Under the pieces are notes generated by a model. That model was given only the letters and a program-made list of their open reading frames with translations, had not been told where the DNA came from and searched no databases. DNA of 64,000 nt from positions 496,001-560,000 of the forward strand of contig CM069454.1 of the NCBI GenBank assembly GCA_035610835.1, given 5' to 3'. Source of the DNA: Ophiura sarsii. Taxonomy: Eukaryota; Echinodermata; Ophiuroidea; Amphilepidida; Ophiuridae. Of this stretch, positions 23,901 to 31,912 are shown one piece after another (within the stretch, counting starts at the first letter, position 1; each line of letters begins with the position of its first letter). The position numbers and the translations under genes were made by a program.

Positions 23901-26900
23901 CAAAACGTCTAAAAGTTGTTGCCCTAGATGAATGGGGGATATTCTTTTGTGTTTCATGGAATATTATATTTTCAAGCATCCAAATACGAGGGAGTTTTTT
24001 ATCCACTGGTGGACAAGTTTTTGCTCCTGATGTTTTCCAAGTTTTGCACAGTAGTATAGGACCATGACTGGTCCATGAGCTATTTTTGGTCAAAAAAGTA
24101 AAAGTAGCTCACTTATTTGGAAGCTTGATTATCTTTGTTTTTGATATTTAGAGAATAAAAGTATTGTTTTAGACCAAGCATGTGCAACCTTTTCTACCAC
24201 ACGGGCCGCATTGTGATTTTGAGATCTATTCACGGGCCGCAGTGATTGTCAAACATTCCAAAACACATCCGAAGGAGGAGTAATAGGGAGAGGGGAAGTC
24301 TATTGCTCATGGGATACCCGCTTCTATTCATGTAATTTCATCTTTTTACTCGCTGTTGCTGCTGCAGCGCCATTTTAACCAGGAATTTTATCACCAATTA
24401 CGCCTTGAGTTATATTTCCTTAATGCAGCGCGTCACCCTACTAATTATAAGGGAGCACACCACTAAATCAATCCACCATTTGTGTAAAACTAGGGAGTTC
24501 CGGTTAAAACGGGCCGCATCAGTGGGAATTTTAGGATTGCTTCGCGGGCCGCAGGTTAAAGGTCGGCGGGCCGCATGTGGCCCGCGGGCTGCAGGTTGCA
24601 CACGCTTGTTTTAGACTGTACCCACATTATATTGGCAGACATAAATGTAGATGTTAGTATAAGTCAATAATGCTGCAGACATTGTTCTATTACCGAATAC
24701 AAGTGAAACACTTCCTGGTGATAGCATGTCTTATCTGGTGTGTAAGGTAAACAAATAATGGTAAAAATAATAAAAGGGCTGCACGAGTGGTACAATTGAA
24801 ATTGAGATTAACACTGAATGTACTACGTAGGAAGTAATTCCTTGACCAATTTGTACTTGAGGCTAGTTTGTGAGGCTTCAAATCAAGGCTAGGAGTGTGC
24901 AACTGCCAGCAGTTGACCACACATGCTCTTGCATGGCCCTCAAAGCAATGCCAAATTGAGAATAAATCAATCAAGTTTTACTTTTTTAATTATAATCCGA
25001 AACCATAATGGGAGAGTCCTTTAACATTGGTAATCAAAAGAAACCATAATGGGAGAGTCCTTTAACATTGGTAATCAAATGAATCCATAATGGGAGAGTC
25101 TTTTAACATTGGTAATCAAAAGAAACCATAATGGGAGAGTCTTTTAACATTGGTAATCAAAAATGTGAGTAAATATAGGATACTGATTTAATATCTAAAG
25201 TGCTCAACAAAAGAAAGTTGTACACTTTGTTTAGGTCATTTAAAGTAACTTTCGATTATTCTTTTACCACACAGGCTAGATAGACATTTGGATGAATCTT
25301 TTAGGCACATTTTGATACCAAACATAACACCTAACAACGAAGATAACCCATAATTAGCACCGTTTATAGAAAATTAGTCACATTTTCAATACACTACGCG
25401 GAAGAAAACACCAATTGTTAACAAGCACATAATGCCCTTTATGTTCGGAATCAAATATCCCGCTCACTAAGTGTACGCCCATTGCAGGGTATTGTACACG
25501 GCTGCACAGTGTGATCGATTGCCCGCCGGCCAATCCTGGTTAATAACAGTGTCACACACGGGGTGAACCTCGCACACACCCATTTTCCTCCCGTGTAGTA
25601 ATTGAAAATGTGACTTTTGAAAAGTGAATAATTTTCTATAAATAGCGCTAATCATGATTTATCTTTGTTGCTAATTGTTATGTTTGGTATCAAAATGTGC
25701 CTAAAAGATTCATCCAAATGTCTATCTAGCCTGTTTGGTAAAGAAACAATCAAAAGTTACTTTAATTGATCTAAACAAAGTGTACGACTTTCTTTTGTTG
25801 AGCACTTTAGGTTAAACATGTGGACCCTGGACTATAGATACATGTATGTTATCTCTTTGTCACCATTATGGATCTCACATCTGGGATACAATATTGAACT
25901 ACCTAGCTACGCGAATGCTAAGTAGGCTATTAACACTTGCCACCACGTTTGCAGACGACAGTTGCATATTTTCCACAAAATATATTAAAAATGTAACAAT
26001 TATTGAATTTCATCACCATATTTCATGAGAAATACATTGAAATAAGTACACACATGCCCAGTATTGGTTCAGTAATCCTTGAGATAGACTTTGAAAATTG
26101 GGAAAGGTTTCTTAAAAATCTGTTTTGTATTTATAGTAAAACTAATAGCCACATGGAAAGTGTTAAGCAAGCAAAACAAAGGATATGACCAATACAGTAT
26201 CAAGGTTATGATTTCATTTGACTTGCGCCAACACTGATCATCACTTTTAAATGGGATAGAATGCCAATTCAAAGAACGAGTTGGGTGTGGAAATGTAAAA
26301 TAAAGCAAAAAGGCCAACAAAATACCATTTCAATATTCTAATAATATGACGTTCTTTAACTTTGTCCACAGACATGCCGATGTTATGAAGAAGATAATTA
26401 ACACTGTTGCCGATGGCGGTGGAGAATTAGGGGTTCATTTGTATCCTTATCAATGTGTAGTAATAGGCCAACAAATAATTGTTGTGTTGCCCTTAAAGGC
26501 ATATTATGTGATCTTTTCCAGAGAGCGCCCTCTATTCATGATTTTTTTTAGAAAGTAGATTTTCTTGCAGATTTACATTTCCGATCATAAATCATACATA
26601 CATACCAAGTTACAGAGCGATACGATTCCTAATTACCTCAAAATCATGGTTTTAGAGTGAATTTAGAGTGAAAAATATAAACTGTCGGGATTCCGACAGT
26701 TTATTTTCACTCTAAAACCATGATTTTGAAGTAATTAAGAATCGTATCGCCCTGTAACTTGGAATGTATGCATGATTTATGATCAGAAATGTAAATCTGC
26801 AAAAAAATCTGCTTTCTATTTTTTTTTCGATGTTGAGGGCGTTCCCTGGAAAGATCACATAATATACCTTTAAGTGCTAAAAATTTAAAACTGGGTCGGT

Positions 26901-27404
26901 CGGTCGTAAATCTTTTTCTTTTTTTGGCTGAAAAATATATGGTTTATGTCGAGACAAAATTGGTATAGGCCAATATGTCAATTTAACTAATGTTTCTTGT
27001 GTGATAATAGTCTAAAAACCTTTAAAGTAAAGCTAACTTATTCATTTCAAGCAAGAAATAGTAACATTTAGACACTTTAAGGACAGATTTGATAAAGTTT
27101 GTGTCATTTTAAAGCTTAGAATTGCCCAGAGAGCGCACATAATACACTCAAAATTGACTTCACCAAAGTCCTTCTTTTGATATTCTGCATCATATAGTTT
27201 AAACATTATTTTAAATACATACACTGTACACAGTGCCAAATTTAGAGATATATCCACCAAATCTTGAGCATATATGAGTTTGCAAAATGTATTTACCTTA
27301 ACATATGATGTTTTCTTCCCAGATATCTATTGATATTTCTCAAATTTGTGCAAGCCGTTATTCCAACTATAGAATATGATTACACGAGGCATTTCACCAT
27401 GTGA
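11904..27404 (+). CDS. ATG3: ATG3, E2-like ubiquitin-like-conjugating enzyme (autophagy), 9 coding exons
   Basis: ATG3 receives ATG8/LC3/GABARAP from the E1 enzyme ATG7 as a Cys thioester and transfers it to phosphatidylethanolamine on the phagophore. Coding exons: 11904-11975, 14079-14241, 15365-15472, 17446-17580, 19377-19414, 20612-20776 (or a later repeated donor), 23537-23661, 26372-26440 and 27323-27404. The sum is 957 nt, 318 aa plus stop; human ATG3 is 314 aa. All nine junction phases agree. The N-terminal amphipathic helix is [18 protein letters not shown]. The acidic disordered segment is in exons 3-5. The E2 core carries [20 protein letters not shown], and the catalytic Cys268 lies in [14 protein letters not shown]. 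The C-terminus is [14 protein letters not shown]. All introns are GT-AG. The oddities are tandem arrays at the ends of exons 4 and 6 and a U12-type last intron. Confidence 0.97.
12235..12362. mobile_element. 128-bp MITE in ATG3 intron 1
   Basis: Inverted repeats: ATATCTTGCCTCACGTCCCG at the left versus CGGGACGTCTAGCAAGACAT at the right, with matching AAAAGTA outer sequence. Confidence 0.75.
12596..13071. mobile_element. hAT-like non-autonomous element in ATG3 intron 1
   Basis: Ends CAAGTGTGTGCAACCT / AGGTTGCACATGCTTG, with CGGCCCG-rich subterminal blocks. The flanks GATTAGAT and TATTAGAA are a degraded 8-bp duplication. It is the same family as the copy at 24175-24608, which has a perfect target duplication. 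Confidence 0.85.
14079..14241 (+). CDS. ATG3: ATG3 exon 2 (aa 25-79)
   Basis: Acceptor TCTCTCAG and donor G|GTAAG. It encodes [15 protein letters not shown] through [14 protein letters not shown] to KQFLVTKN, a segment nearly identical across animal ATG3 proteins. Confidence 0.96.
14488..14602. repeat. 115-bp hairpin element in ATG3 intron 2
   Basis: GTTATCCCCTGCATGTTCAC at the left is inverted at GTGAACATGCAGGGGATAAC at the right. A second inner complement (ACCTATGGTTT / AAACCATAGGT) makes an almost complete foldback. Confidence 0.85.
15365..15472 (+). CDS. ATG3: ATG3 exon 3 (aa 79-115)
   Basis: Acceptor ATCTACATAG and donor G|GTAAG. It encodes [20 protein letters not shown] and the acidic [16 protein letters not shown] stretch that follows the conserved Cys pair. 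Confidence 0.96.
15830..16130 (+). repeat. SINE-like interspersed repeat, partial
   Basis: Shares the GGTTCGGAAGT.AC, CATCGGAAGAGC-like and CTTTCGTAAAGAGTAGGGGATCATCCC-type blocks with 52695-52806, and the GGGAACTGTTA..GATATTACAATCT-type block with 52575-52605. The blocks are in a different order, so the copies are truncated or rearranged. Confidence 0.65.
16326..16640 (-). pseudogene. non-LTR retrotransposon RT C-terminal fragment
   Basis: On the minus strand the frame reads [20 protein letters not shown] and then [19 protein letters not shown] before a stop. This is the characteristic end of CR1/Jockey-type RT proteins (..RAF...LWNSLP..IR...F...LK). A 3'-UTR-like tail and a CATA microsatellite (16326-16343) follow. 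It is a 5'-truncated insertion within ATG3 intron 3. Confidence 0.8.
17446..17580 (+). CDS. ATG3: ATG3 exon 4 (aa 115-160), acidic region
   Basis: Acceptor TCTATCCATAG and donor GAAG|GTAAAT. It encodes [20 protein letters not shown] and then an Asp/Glu-rich tract ending EEPADME. Direct read-through of the donor stops after two codons (GGT AAA TAA). The exon end is the first member of the downstream tandem array. Confidence 0.93.
17510..18320 (+). repeat. tandem array of the ATG3 exon 4/intron 4 junction (11 copies)
   Basis: The motif CCTGCAGATATGGAAG followed by GTAAA/GTAAG occurs 11 times (first in exon 4, last near 18272); one copy has an extra TA. Five long units also carry ACCAG directly before CAGAAGATGA. 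Using those acceptors gives potential cassette exons 17617-17658, 17714-17764, 17801-17854, 18025-18078 and 18134-18184 (42, 51, 54, 54 and 51 nt). All are multiples of three and in the ATG3 frame, encoding more acidic sequence. The acceptors lack a good polypyrimidine tract. Confidence 0.93.
18331..18601. mobile_element. hAT-like MITE at the end of the exon 4 array
   Basis: Ends CAGTGGCTTAGCTA / TAGCTATGCCACTG, with flanking 8-bp near-duplicates CATACCAG (18323-18330) and CATACTAG (18602-18609). It contains poly-G and poly-C tracts. It lies immediately downstream of the last repeat unit. Confidence 0.85.
19108..19290. mobile_element. TTAA-type MITE, right end unclear (ATG3 intron 4)
   Basis: Starts TTAACACTTTCCACGATGCA and shares its body (GCATTTAAATAAGTACAAA, ATGCCTAGTATT) with 25930-26166, 30853-31093, 44405-44640 and 61055-61265. 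The right terminus cannot be placed. Confidence 0.7.
19377..19414 (+). CDS. ATG3: ATG3 exon 5 (aa 160-172), 38-nt microexon
   Basis: Acceptor CCTTACAG and donor GAT|GTAAGT. It encodes [12 protein letters not shown] after the split Ala codon and matches the YEESGLLETDEAT region of vertebrate ATG3. Confidence 0.95.
19645..20195. mobile_element. inverted-repeat element with nested hairpin (ATG3 intron 5)
   Basis: The outer arms are TATATGAAGAGGTATTTTGC and GCAAAATACCTCTTCATATA. Inside, 19735-19856 forms a second strong hairpin (CCTACATCTCATTGTAAA near 19768 and TTTACAATGAGATGTAGG near 19796). No coding frame is seen. Confidence 0.85.
20612..20776 (+). CDS. ATG3: ATG3 exon 6 (aa 173-227), minimal form
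   Basis: Acceptor TTTTGACAACAG. It encodes [19 protein letters not shown] through [18 protein letters not shown] to RLWLYGYDE, ending GATGAG at the first of 15 GT donors. Using the first donor gives the normal-length protein. The last donor (21868|GTAAGG) would add 364 in-frame residues. Confidence 0.9.
20701..21870 (+). repeat. 15 x 78-bp tandem repeat of ATG3 exon 6 end plus donor GT
   Basis: Exactly 15 units of 78 bp (26 codons), GAGAACTTATGA... to ...TACGATGAGGT. Each unit includes the first two intron bases. Every internal joint reads GAG|GTGAGA, a good 5' splice site, and the last reads GAG|GTAAGG. The array is open in the ATG3 frame throughout. Units 1-7 and 12 carry CAGACACCT; units 8-11 and 13-15 carry CAGACGCCT. 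I see no other differences. The unit encodes beta-strand sequence of the E2 core ([20 protein letters not shown]). Confidence 0.97.
21921..22937. mobile_element. ~1-kb inverted-repeat element in ATG3 intron 6
   Basis: Ends ATTAGGAGTGGGCTATAGAG and CTCTATAGCCCACTCCTAAT (minus spacing changes), with TTAA at or beside both termini. Homology continues inward: AGTTTCAGATCATGCTTG versus the complement of CAAGCGTGATCTGAAACT. No transposase frame is recognised. Confidence 0.8.
22960..23330. repeat. degenerate ~60-bp tandem repeat
   Basis: CCAATTCTGATGTCAC and its variants recur near 22968, 23188, 23242 and 23298, each followed by a CTAAAATT.A.GAAC block. It looks like a decayed minisatellite in ATG3 intron 6. 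Confidence 0.7.
23537..23661 (+). CDS. ATG3: ATG3 exon 7 (aa 228-269), catalytic cysteine
   Basis: Acceptor TACTATAG and donor AG|GTAAAG. It encodes [20 protein letters not shown] through [14 protein letters not shown]. The HPC cysteine (residue 268) is the ATG8-accepting active site. Confidence 0.97.
23705..23885 (+). repeat. tRNA-derived SINE-like element (ATG3 intron 7)
   Basis: RNA polymerase III promoter boxes are visible: an A-box-like TGGCGCAGCGGA at 23710 and a B-box-like GGTTGTGTGTTCGAGTCTC near 23749. A GAGTAAGGCACTTTT-type conserved central stretch, common in metazoan SINEs, follows. No intact tRNA fold is present. Confidence 0.75.
24175..24608. mobile_element. hAT-like non-autonomous element (ATG3 intron 7)
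   Basis: Ends CAAGCATGTGCAACCT / AGGTTGCACACGCTTG (one base apart), with a perfect 8-bp target duplication TTTTAGAC at 24167-24174 and 24609-24616. Subterminal ACGGGCCGCA repeats are typical of Charlie-like hAT elements. It is related to 12596-13071. Confidence 0.92.
24998..25165. repeat. 40-bp minisatellite, 4 copies
   Basis: The unit AACCATAATGGGAGAGTC continues CTTTAACATTGGTAATCAAA and is repeated four times with one or two substitutions. Confidence 0.92.
25198..25807. mobile_element. Tc1/mariner-like MITE, second copy (ATG3 intron 7)
   Basis: Ends AAGTGCTCAACAAAAGAAAG / CTTTCTTTTGTTGAGCACTT, flanked by TA at 25196-25197 and 25808-25809. It is the same family as 1008-1561. Confidence 0.88.
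25930..26166. mobile_element. TTAA-type (piggyBac-like) MITE, ~237 bp
   Basis: Bounded by TTAA on both sides: TTAACACTTGCCACCACG at the left, CATGGAAAGTGTTAA at the right. The body matches 30853-31093. It sits in ATG3 intron 7. Confidence 0.8.
26372..26440 (+). CDS. ATG3: ATG3 exon 8 (aa 269-292)
   Basis: Acceptor TTTGTCCACAG. It encodes [20 protein letters not shown] and VH, ending CATTT before the U12-type donor GTATCCTTAT. Confidence 0.96.
26441..27322 (+). other. U12-type intron of ATG3 (intron 8)
   Basis: The 5' splice site GTATCCTTAT matches the minor-spliceosome consensus GTATCCTTT closely. TTACCTTAAC at 27293-27302 matches the U12 branch-site consensus TTCCTTAAC and lies about 20 nt before the AG at 27321-27322. 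Splicing here restores the invariant [11 protein letters not shown] sequence. The intron also contains a TTAA-type MITE (26493-26873). Confidence 0.82.
26493..26873. mobile_element. TTAA-flanked palindromic MITE (piggyBac-like), 381 bp
   Basis: Arms TTAAAGGCATATTATGTGAT and ATCACATAATATACCTTTAA, complementary for about 170 bp each with a short centre (AAACTGTCGG.ATTCCGACAGTTT). TTAA flanks both sides. Related split copies are at 48212 and 50143. Confidence 0.9.
27323..27404 (+). CDS. ATG3: ATG3 exon 9 (C-terminus, aa 292-318)
   Basis: Acceptor TTCTTCCCAG. It encodes [18 protein letters not shown], then DYTRHFTM and the stop TGA. The C-terminus is essentially identical to vertebrate ATG3. Confidence 0.97.
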
Positions 27405-27480
27405 ACAACCCAACAAACATTCCAGCCAGCAAAATGATTAATTGTGGTCAAGTAATATGTGTGATCCTGTAAGCACAAAT

Positions 27481-28062
27481 ACCGTGTTCTACAAGCTAAC
27501 ACTGCAAATTATGAGCGTTTACTTTTGGACAAACTAAAAGTAAACTCAAAAGTAAACGCAATACTAAACACTTATGTGAGCCAAACAACTAAGCTGTTTT
27601 CCACCCAGCCTCTTATAAATAACTGTCCCATTATATCACAGATGGTGGAAGCATCTGTGATTATATTCCCTCACTTTGAGCGTGCTTTGAGGTCAATTGG
27701 GTGCAAAATGCAAGAAACGTTTAGTTTTGCGTTTACTTTTACGTTTAGTTTTGTGTTTAGAATTGCGTTTACTTTTGAGTTTACTTTTATTTTTTTCCAA
27801 AAGTAAACGCTCATAATTTGCAGTGATAAACTGATGAGCCTTTTTCAGATATATGACTTCTTTTTTCAGTGTCTAAAATTGTAAAAAGAAAAGAAAAAAG
27901 TATTAGAACATTTTTGACAAAAAAATTGATATTTTTTACAATTGTTTTGTAATCTCTTTTAAGTTTTTGTAAATTTAAGAAAGAAAAGTGTTTAAAAATG
28001 TTGCAAAATTACCATGAAAAAATAGAAAAAGAGAGGTTAGTTTGCTCGTAGAACACGGTGTT
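27481..28062. mobile_element. nested inverted-repeat elements just after ATG3
   Basis: The outer arms are ACCGTGTTCTAC (27481) and GTAGAACACGGT (ending about 28061). The inner element at about 27502-27826 has arms CACTGCAAATTATGAGCGTT and AACGCTCATAATTTGCAGTG. Several copies of the AAAGTAAACGC-type motif sit inside. It may overlap the ATG3 3' UTR. Confidence 0.8.
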
Positions 28063-28140
28063 TTTTGTGCCTAAGCCAGCAAGCTGCTGCATCCTGCTAT
28101 AAACTGTCTCTCTATGCGATTAAAAATAGAAAAGTGGAAG

Positions 28141-28290
28141 AAAAGGACATCCTCAATTACTGGAATCGAACCTGTGTAGGACATCCACAATTACAGGAAT
28201 CGAACCTGTGTAGGACATCCTCAATTACTGGAATGGAACCCGTGTAGGACATTCTCAATTACAGGAACCGAACCTGTGTAGGACATTTTA
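28141..28290 (-). repeat. 34-bp tandem repeat containing a tRNA B-box
   Basis: Five near-identical units. On the minus strand each contains GGTTCGATTCC (or a one-base variant), which matches the RNA polymerase III B-box, followed by AGTAATTGAGGATGTCC. Confidence 0.85.
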
Positions 28291-28534
28291 TCTATGTATG
28301 AGGTTGGTCATGCATTACGGCATGCCCTAAACAATTAAACTCTATCCTACCATCAACATCTGCCTGAGATCAAAGTCAAACAGCCAGTGAGGAGATAACA
28401 TGTCAAATGTCAAAACGTGCCCATTTGATGCATGAATGGGTTTAACGTAATATTCATAATCAATCCATGTAGTTGCCTTTTGGGACACATGTGTGATATT
28501 AGTGAATTGTGGCACGATTCTGTCCATAAAATCA

Positions 28535-28920
28535 ACAATATGCAGCGATGGAAATACCCACATGACTTTCCACCCAGGTTGACTAGGAACTACACACTTT
28601 GTGGACTTAGAATATTTCTAATCATAGAAGGTTACTGTCTATGTTCCAACCCAGCTTTTACAAAAATAAATAAATAAGTTAAAAAAGTGGTCCTAGTGGG
28701 AATCGAACCATGTACCTCTGCATTGTAAAGCATGTAAGTCAACCGCAAGACTAGCGAGGGTTGAACTGGCCAAGACATGATTTTAATAGCTCTTGATAAT
28801 ATTAAGGAATAAAGCTATACTACTGTTATGATCACTTACAATAGTATTACTAGAGCTACGACACACATGATCGTCAACCCTATGTGGAAAGTCATGTGGG
28901 TATTTCCACTACTGCATATA
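28535..28920. mobile_element. inverted-repeat element enclosing a tRNA-like segment
   Basis: The left arm (28535-28582) contains GGAAATACCCACATGACTTT. The right arm (28873-28920) contains its complement AAAGTCATGTGGGTATTTCC. The arms are nearly identical for 48 bp. Confidence 0.8.
28688..28765 (-). pseudogene. tRNA-Val-like (anticodon TAC) sequence, degenerate
   Basis: On the minus strand there is an anticodon-arm-like ATGCTTTACAATGCA (loop TTTACAA) and a T-arm B-box GGTTCGATTCC. The 5' acceptor strand does not pair with the 3' AGGACCAC, so it is a tRNA-derived repeat or pseudogene rather than a working tRNA. Confidence 0.5.
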
Positions 28921-29425
28921 CGAGGGGGTATCAAAAAGTTCTTGACATCACCAAAAAATGAAGGAGCCAGACACTTTTTTTTGATATGTGACCCTTCAGA
29001 CATCTTTAAAAAGTCACTGTGCAAAGTCACACATTTCTCCCACTTATTATTACCTGTCCACAGACGGGGGTCAAAGGTCATGTAGGGTCATTAGAGGTCA
29101 GTGTACACCCCATGTTACCCATAAGATTATTGTCACCAAGCAGGTTTGTAATGCCCTTTGACCCCTTTCTGTCAAAACTTTAAACTATTTATTGCTGTTT
29201 TGGGAATAACGCAATCTGAGGCAATCTGAGAATCAATCAATGGCGGTCAATGTGAGGATCTCTACAATGGCGGTCTGTGGACAGGTAATAAAAAGTGGGA
29301 GAAATGTGTGACTTTGCACAGTGACTTTTTAAAGATGTCTGAAGGGTCGCATATCAAAAAAAAGTTTCTGGCTCCTTCATTTCTTGGTGATGTCAACTTG
29401 TCAAGAACTTTTTGATACCCCCTCG
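28921..29425. mobile_element. mariner-like MITE, 505 bp, TA target
   Basis: Ends CGAGGGGGTATCAAAAAGTT and AACTTTTTGATACCCCCTCG, flanked by TA. The inverted homology runs about 150 bp, up to GTCCACAGAC / GTCTGTGGAC. No transposase is present. Confidence 0.92.
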
Positions 29426-29591
29426 TATATACATAATGTAATTATATGATCGGTGATAATTATAGTAATCAGACATTTGATATGAAGCATGTTGATATAT
29501 AAACTATGGAATAAATGTGGTTTTTACCAAAATTAAGTTCAATTAGCTGGCAAGCACATGAGGAACATACCTGCTGTGTTTTTACAATTTT

Positions 29592-29920
29592 AAAGGGGCA
29601 TTGAGAGATGTATCGATATATTAAATGAGCAAATAACGTAAACATAATCATCAACATAGCCCAAATCCACAATGTCATACAATTCCGACATCACCTTCAT
29701 GCCAAATAAGCAAATAACGGTACTTCCAGGTTGAGATTTGCTGCGTATTGATTTGATGGTAGGGCAGTACTGCCTTGGGCAATCTTGGATAATCACTGTA
29801 AACATGCTGTATTAGTAATGGCACTAGATTGATTTAATAACAATTGGTTTATTATTGATTAGTGTGTTTTACTGCCTGGGCAATCTTGGATGGTCACTGT
29901 AAACATGCTGTATTAGTAAT
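29592..29920. repeat. truncated TTTAAAGGGGCATTGAGAG-family MITE and a local duplication
   Basis: 29592-29755 matches the left part of the element at 50309-50694. The stretch with GGGCAATCTTGGATAATCAC (29777) is repeated at 29879 (GGATGGTCAC), about 100 bp apart. Confidence 0.75.
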
Positions 29921-30122
29921 TTGAGCCCTTGCACACTCTGTAGATCGGCTATTTTGCATGTAATGTTTACATGAGATTTGGGCCTCAATGGAAAAACATG
30001 TCCATCTCTGATCTGCTTGATTTCATCGCATGGATGCATGAAAATTTGTTACGATAGAATTAATTTGGTTGTGACAGTATTGATTTGAGTTAATACAAGG
30101 TGTCCCAAAATTGTTACATCTC

Positions 30123-30473
30123 TTAAAGGTATATGACCCGATCACTTTTTGGGGGCTATGATTTTTTTTCACATCAAGATATTTTGGTATCAGAAGAATC
30201 CCCATATTTTTCTCATTATGTCTGTAAAAAATTAGGGGCCAGAAATGTTTCATTTGGAAATTATAGGCTAAAATGTGGTGAATTACTGCCAAAGGTGGTT
30301 ACCACCAACCAGTCTGTGTACTACTCAATGGGCACATGTCTTTTGACCTTACGCTTCTAAAAATAGAACCATTGGAGTTGTGCAACTCAAACTTTGGAAT
30401 GCAACAATTTTAAGGATGACCGTTCATGTAAAATAGAAAAAATCAAGTTGAAAATCGGGTCATCTACCTTTAA
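30123..30473. mobile_element. TTAA-flanked MITE (piggyBac-like), 351 bp
   Basis: Ends TTAAAGGTATATGACCCGAT and, inverted, ATCGGGTCATCTACCTTTAA. Both carry TTAA. Confidence 0.85.
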
Positions 30474-30852
30474 TACTTCATTAAAACAAATGGTAATATT
30501 ATAAATTGAAATATTTAGAGTGTGATTGTAAAAAACTATGTCACATGGCCAAAGGTGAACTTACAGCCGAGTGTTATGAAACAATTCAAATTGTATCACA
30601 TGTATGACTTTACAAATGATAGATTTCACGTATTGACATTACTGATTACAGATTTCCCGCTTGACCTTACTTGTGAAAGTTTTCTCGTATTGACTTTACT
30701 GGTGACAGATTTTCCACTTGACTTCACTTGAGAACGTTTTCTCATAGTATGTCTATCATATTATGTGGGCCAATTGATGTAAAATGTAAACAATACTGGA
30801 ACTATGAATTGTGGATGTCCAAAATATGCCACCTGGTTTAAAAATGCAAATG

Positions 30853-31093
30853 TTAACACTTTACACGCGGCAGGCATCTGCAGACAACATTCCAACATTT
30901 CAGAAAATATATCTAAAACGTCAAAATGATTTAATTTCATTACCATATTTGGAATCACTGTGAGAAATACATTGACATATGTACAAACATGCCTATAATT
31001 GGTTCAGTAATCCTTGAGATAGACTTTGAAAATTGGGAAAGGTTTCTAAGGCTTTAGATATGGTAAAACTAATAGTCGTGTGGAAAGTGTTAA
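30853..31093. mobile_element. TTAA-type MITE, 241 bp
   Basis: Ends TTAACACTTTACACGCGG and CGTGTGGAAAGTGTTAA. It is the same family as 25930-26166. Its right TTAA (31090-31093) is also the left TTAA of the next MITE. Confidence 0.85.
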
Positions 31094-31456
31094 AGGAGGG
31101 TTCCTGCAACCACAACATTGTGCATATATGTTAGAAAAATAACTATTAAGCCCAACTTGTGTAATTATTATGTAACAAAACACCATACTTATGACAAAAA
31201 ACGAATAAAACTGCCATCTCTCAACATGCAATTTTTAAAATTTGCGGCAATCAAAAGTCCCGTTGTCGATGACGTCATGGTTATCGGTGCTCGATCGCCG
31301 CAAATTTTAAATATTGCATGTTGAGAGATGGCAGTTTTTATTAGTTTTTGTGATAAGTATGATGATTTGTTCTATATAATTACACAGTTTGGGCTCGATA
31401 ATTATATTTCTTAACAAATTATGTTCAATGTTGTGCATGTGGGACCCCTCCTTTAA
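31090..31456. mobile_element. TTAA-type MITE, 367 bp, abutting the previous one
   Basis: Ends TTAAAGGAGGGTTCCTGCAA and, inverted, ..GGGACCCCTCCTTTAA. The inner arms CTGCCATCTCTCAACATGCA and TGCATGTTGAGAGATGGCAG make a long foldback. Confidence 0.88.
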
Positions 31457-31726
31457 CGAGTAATGTTCACACTTTCAAGATTTCTGCCATTGTTCATATG
31501 CAAATGTCTGTAATTGTAAGTATAGTTAAAGTGTTGTGTCGAGCTAAGCACATGTGTGGAGTACCCATTTATCTTTCCTTGGCGTTTGGGCTGGACTACT
31601 CCTTGTAATTTATGCTGAGAGGGTCGGTTATAAAATTGATGGTGAAAACTATAAAAATATGTAAGCAAACAAGTGCAATCATTATTAATCAATATAAAAT
31701 GCTAAAGATAAAGAATAAACACAAGT

Positions 31727-31912
31727 TGACCTGCGTCAAGCAGATGTGCTTCAAGCTGATCTATATATATGTCAAGCTAATGTGCGTCAAGTTGATGTGC
31801 GTCAAGCTGATCTACGTCAAGCTGATCTGCATCAAACTGATGTGCGTCAAGCTGATGTGCGTCAAGCTGATGTGGGTCAAGCTGGTGTGCATCAAGCTGA
31901 TGTGCGTCTAGT
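31727..31912. repeat. 15-bp minisatellite, left block
   Basis: About 12 units of GTGCGTCAAGCTGAT and variants (GTGCATCAA.., GTGGGTCAA..). It is open in several frames because the unit length is a multiple of three. It continues at 32715 after an inserted element. Confidence 0.9.

Noticed and set aside
28688..28765. A functional tRNA-Val gene
   Set aside because: The anticodon and T arms look right, but the acceptor stem does not pair and it lies inside an inverted-repeat element.
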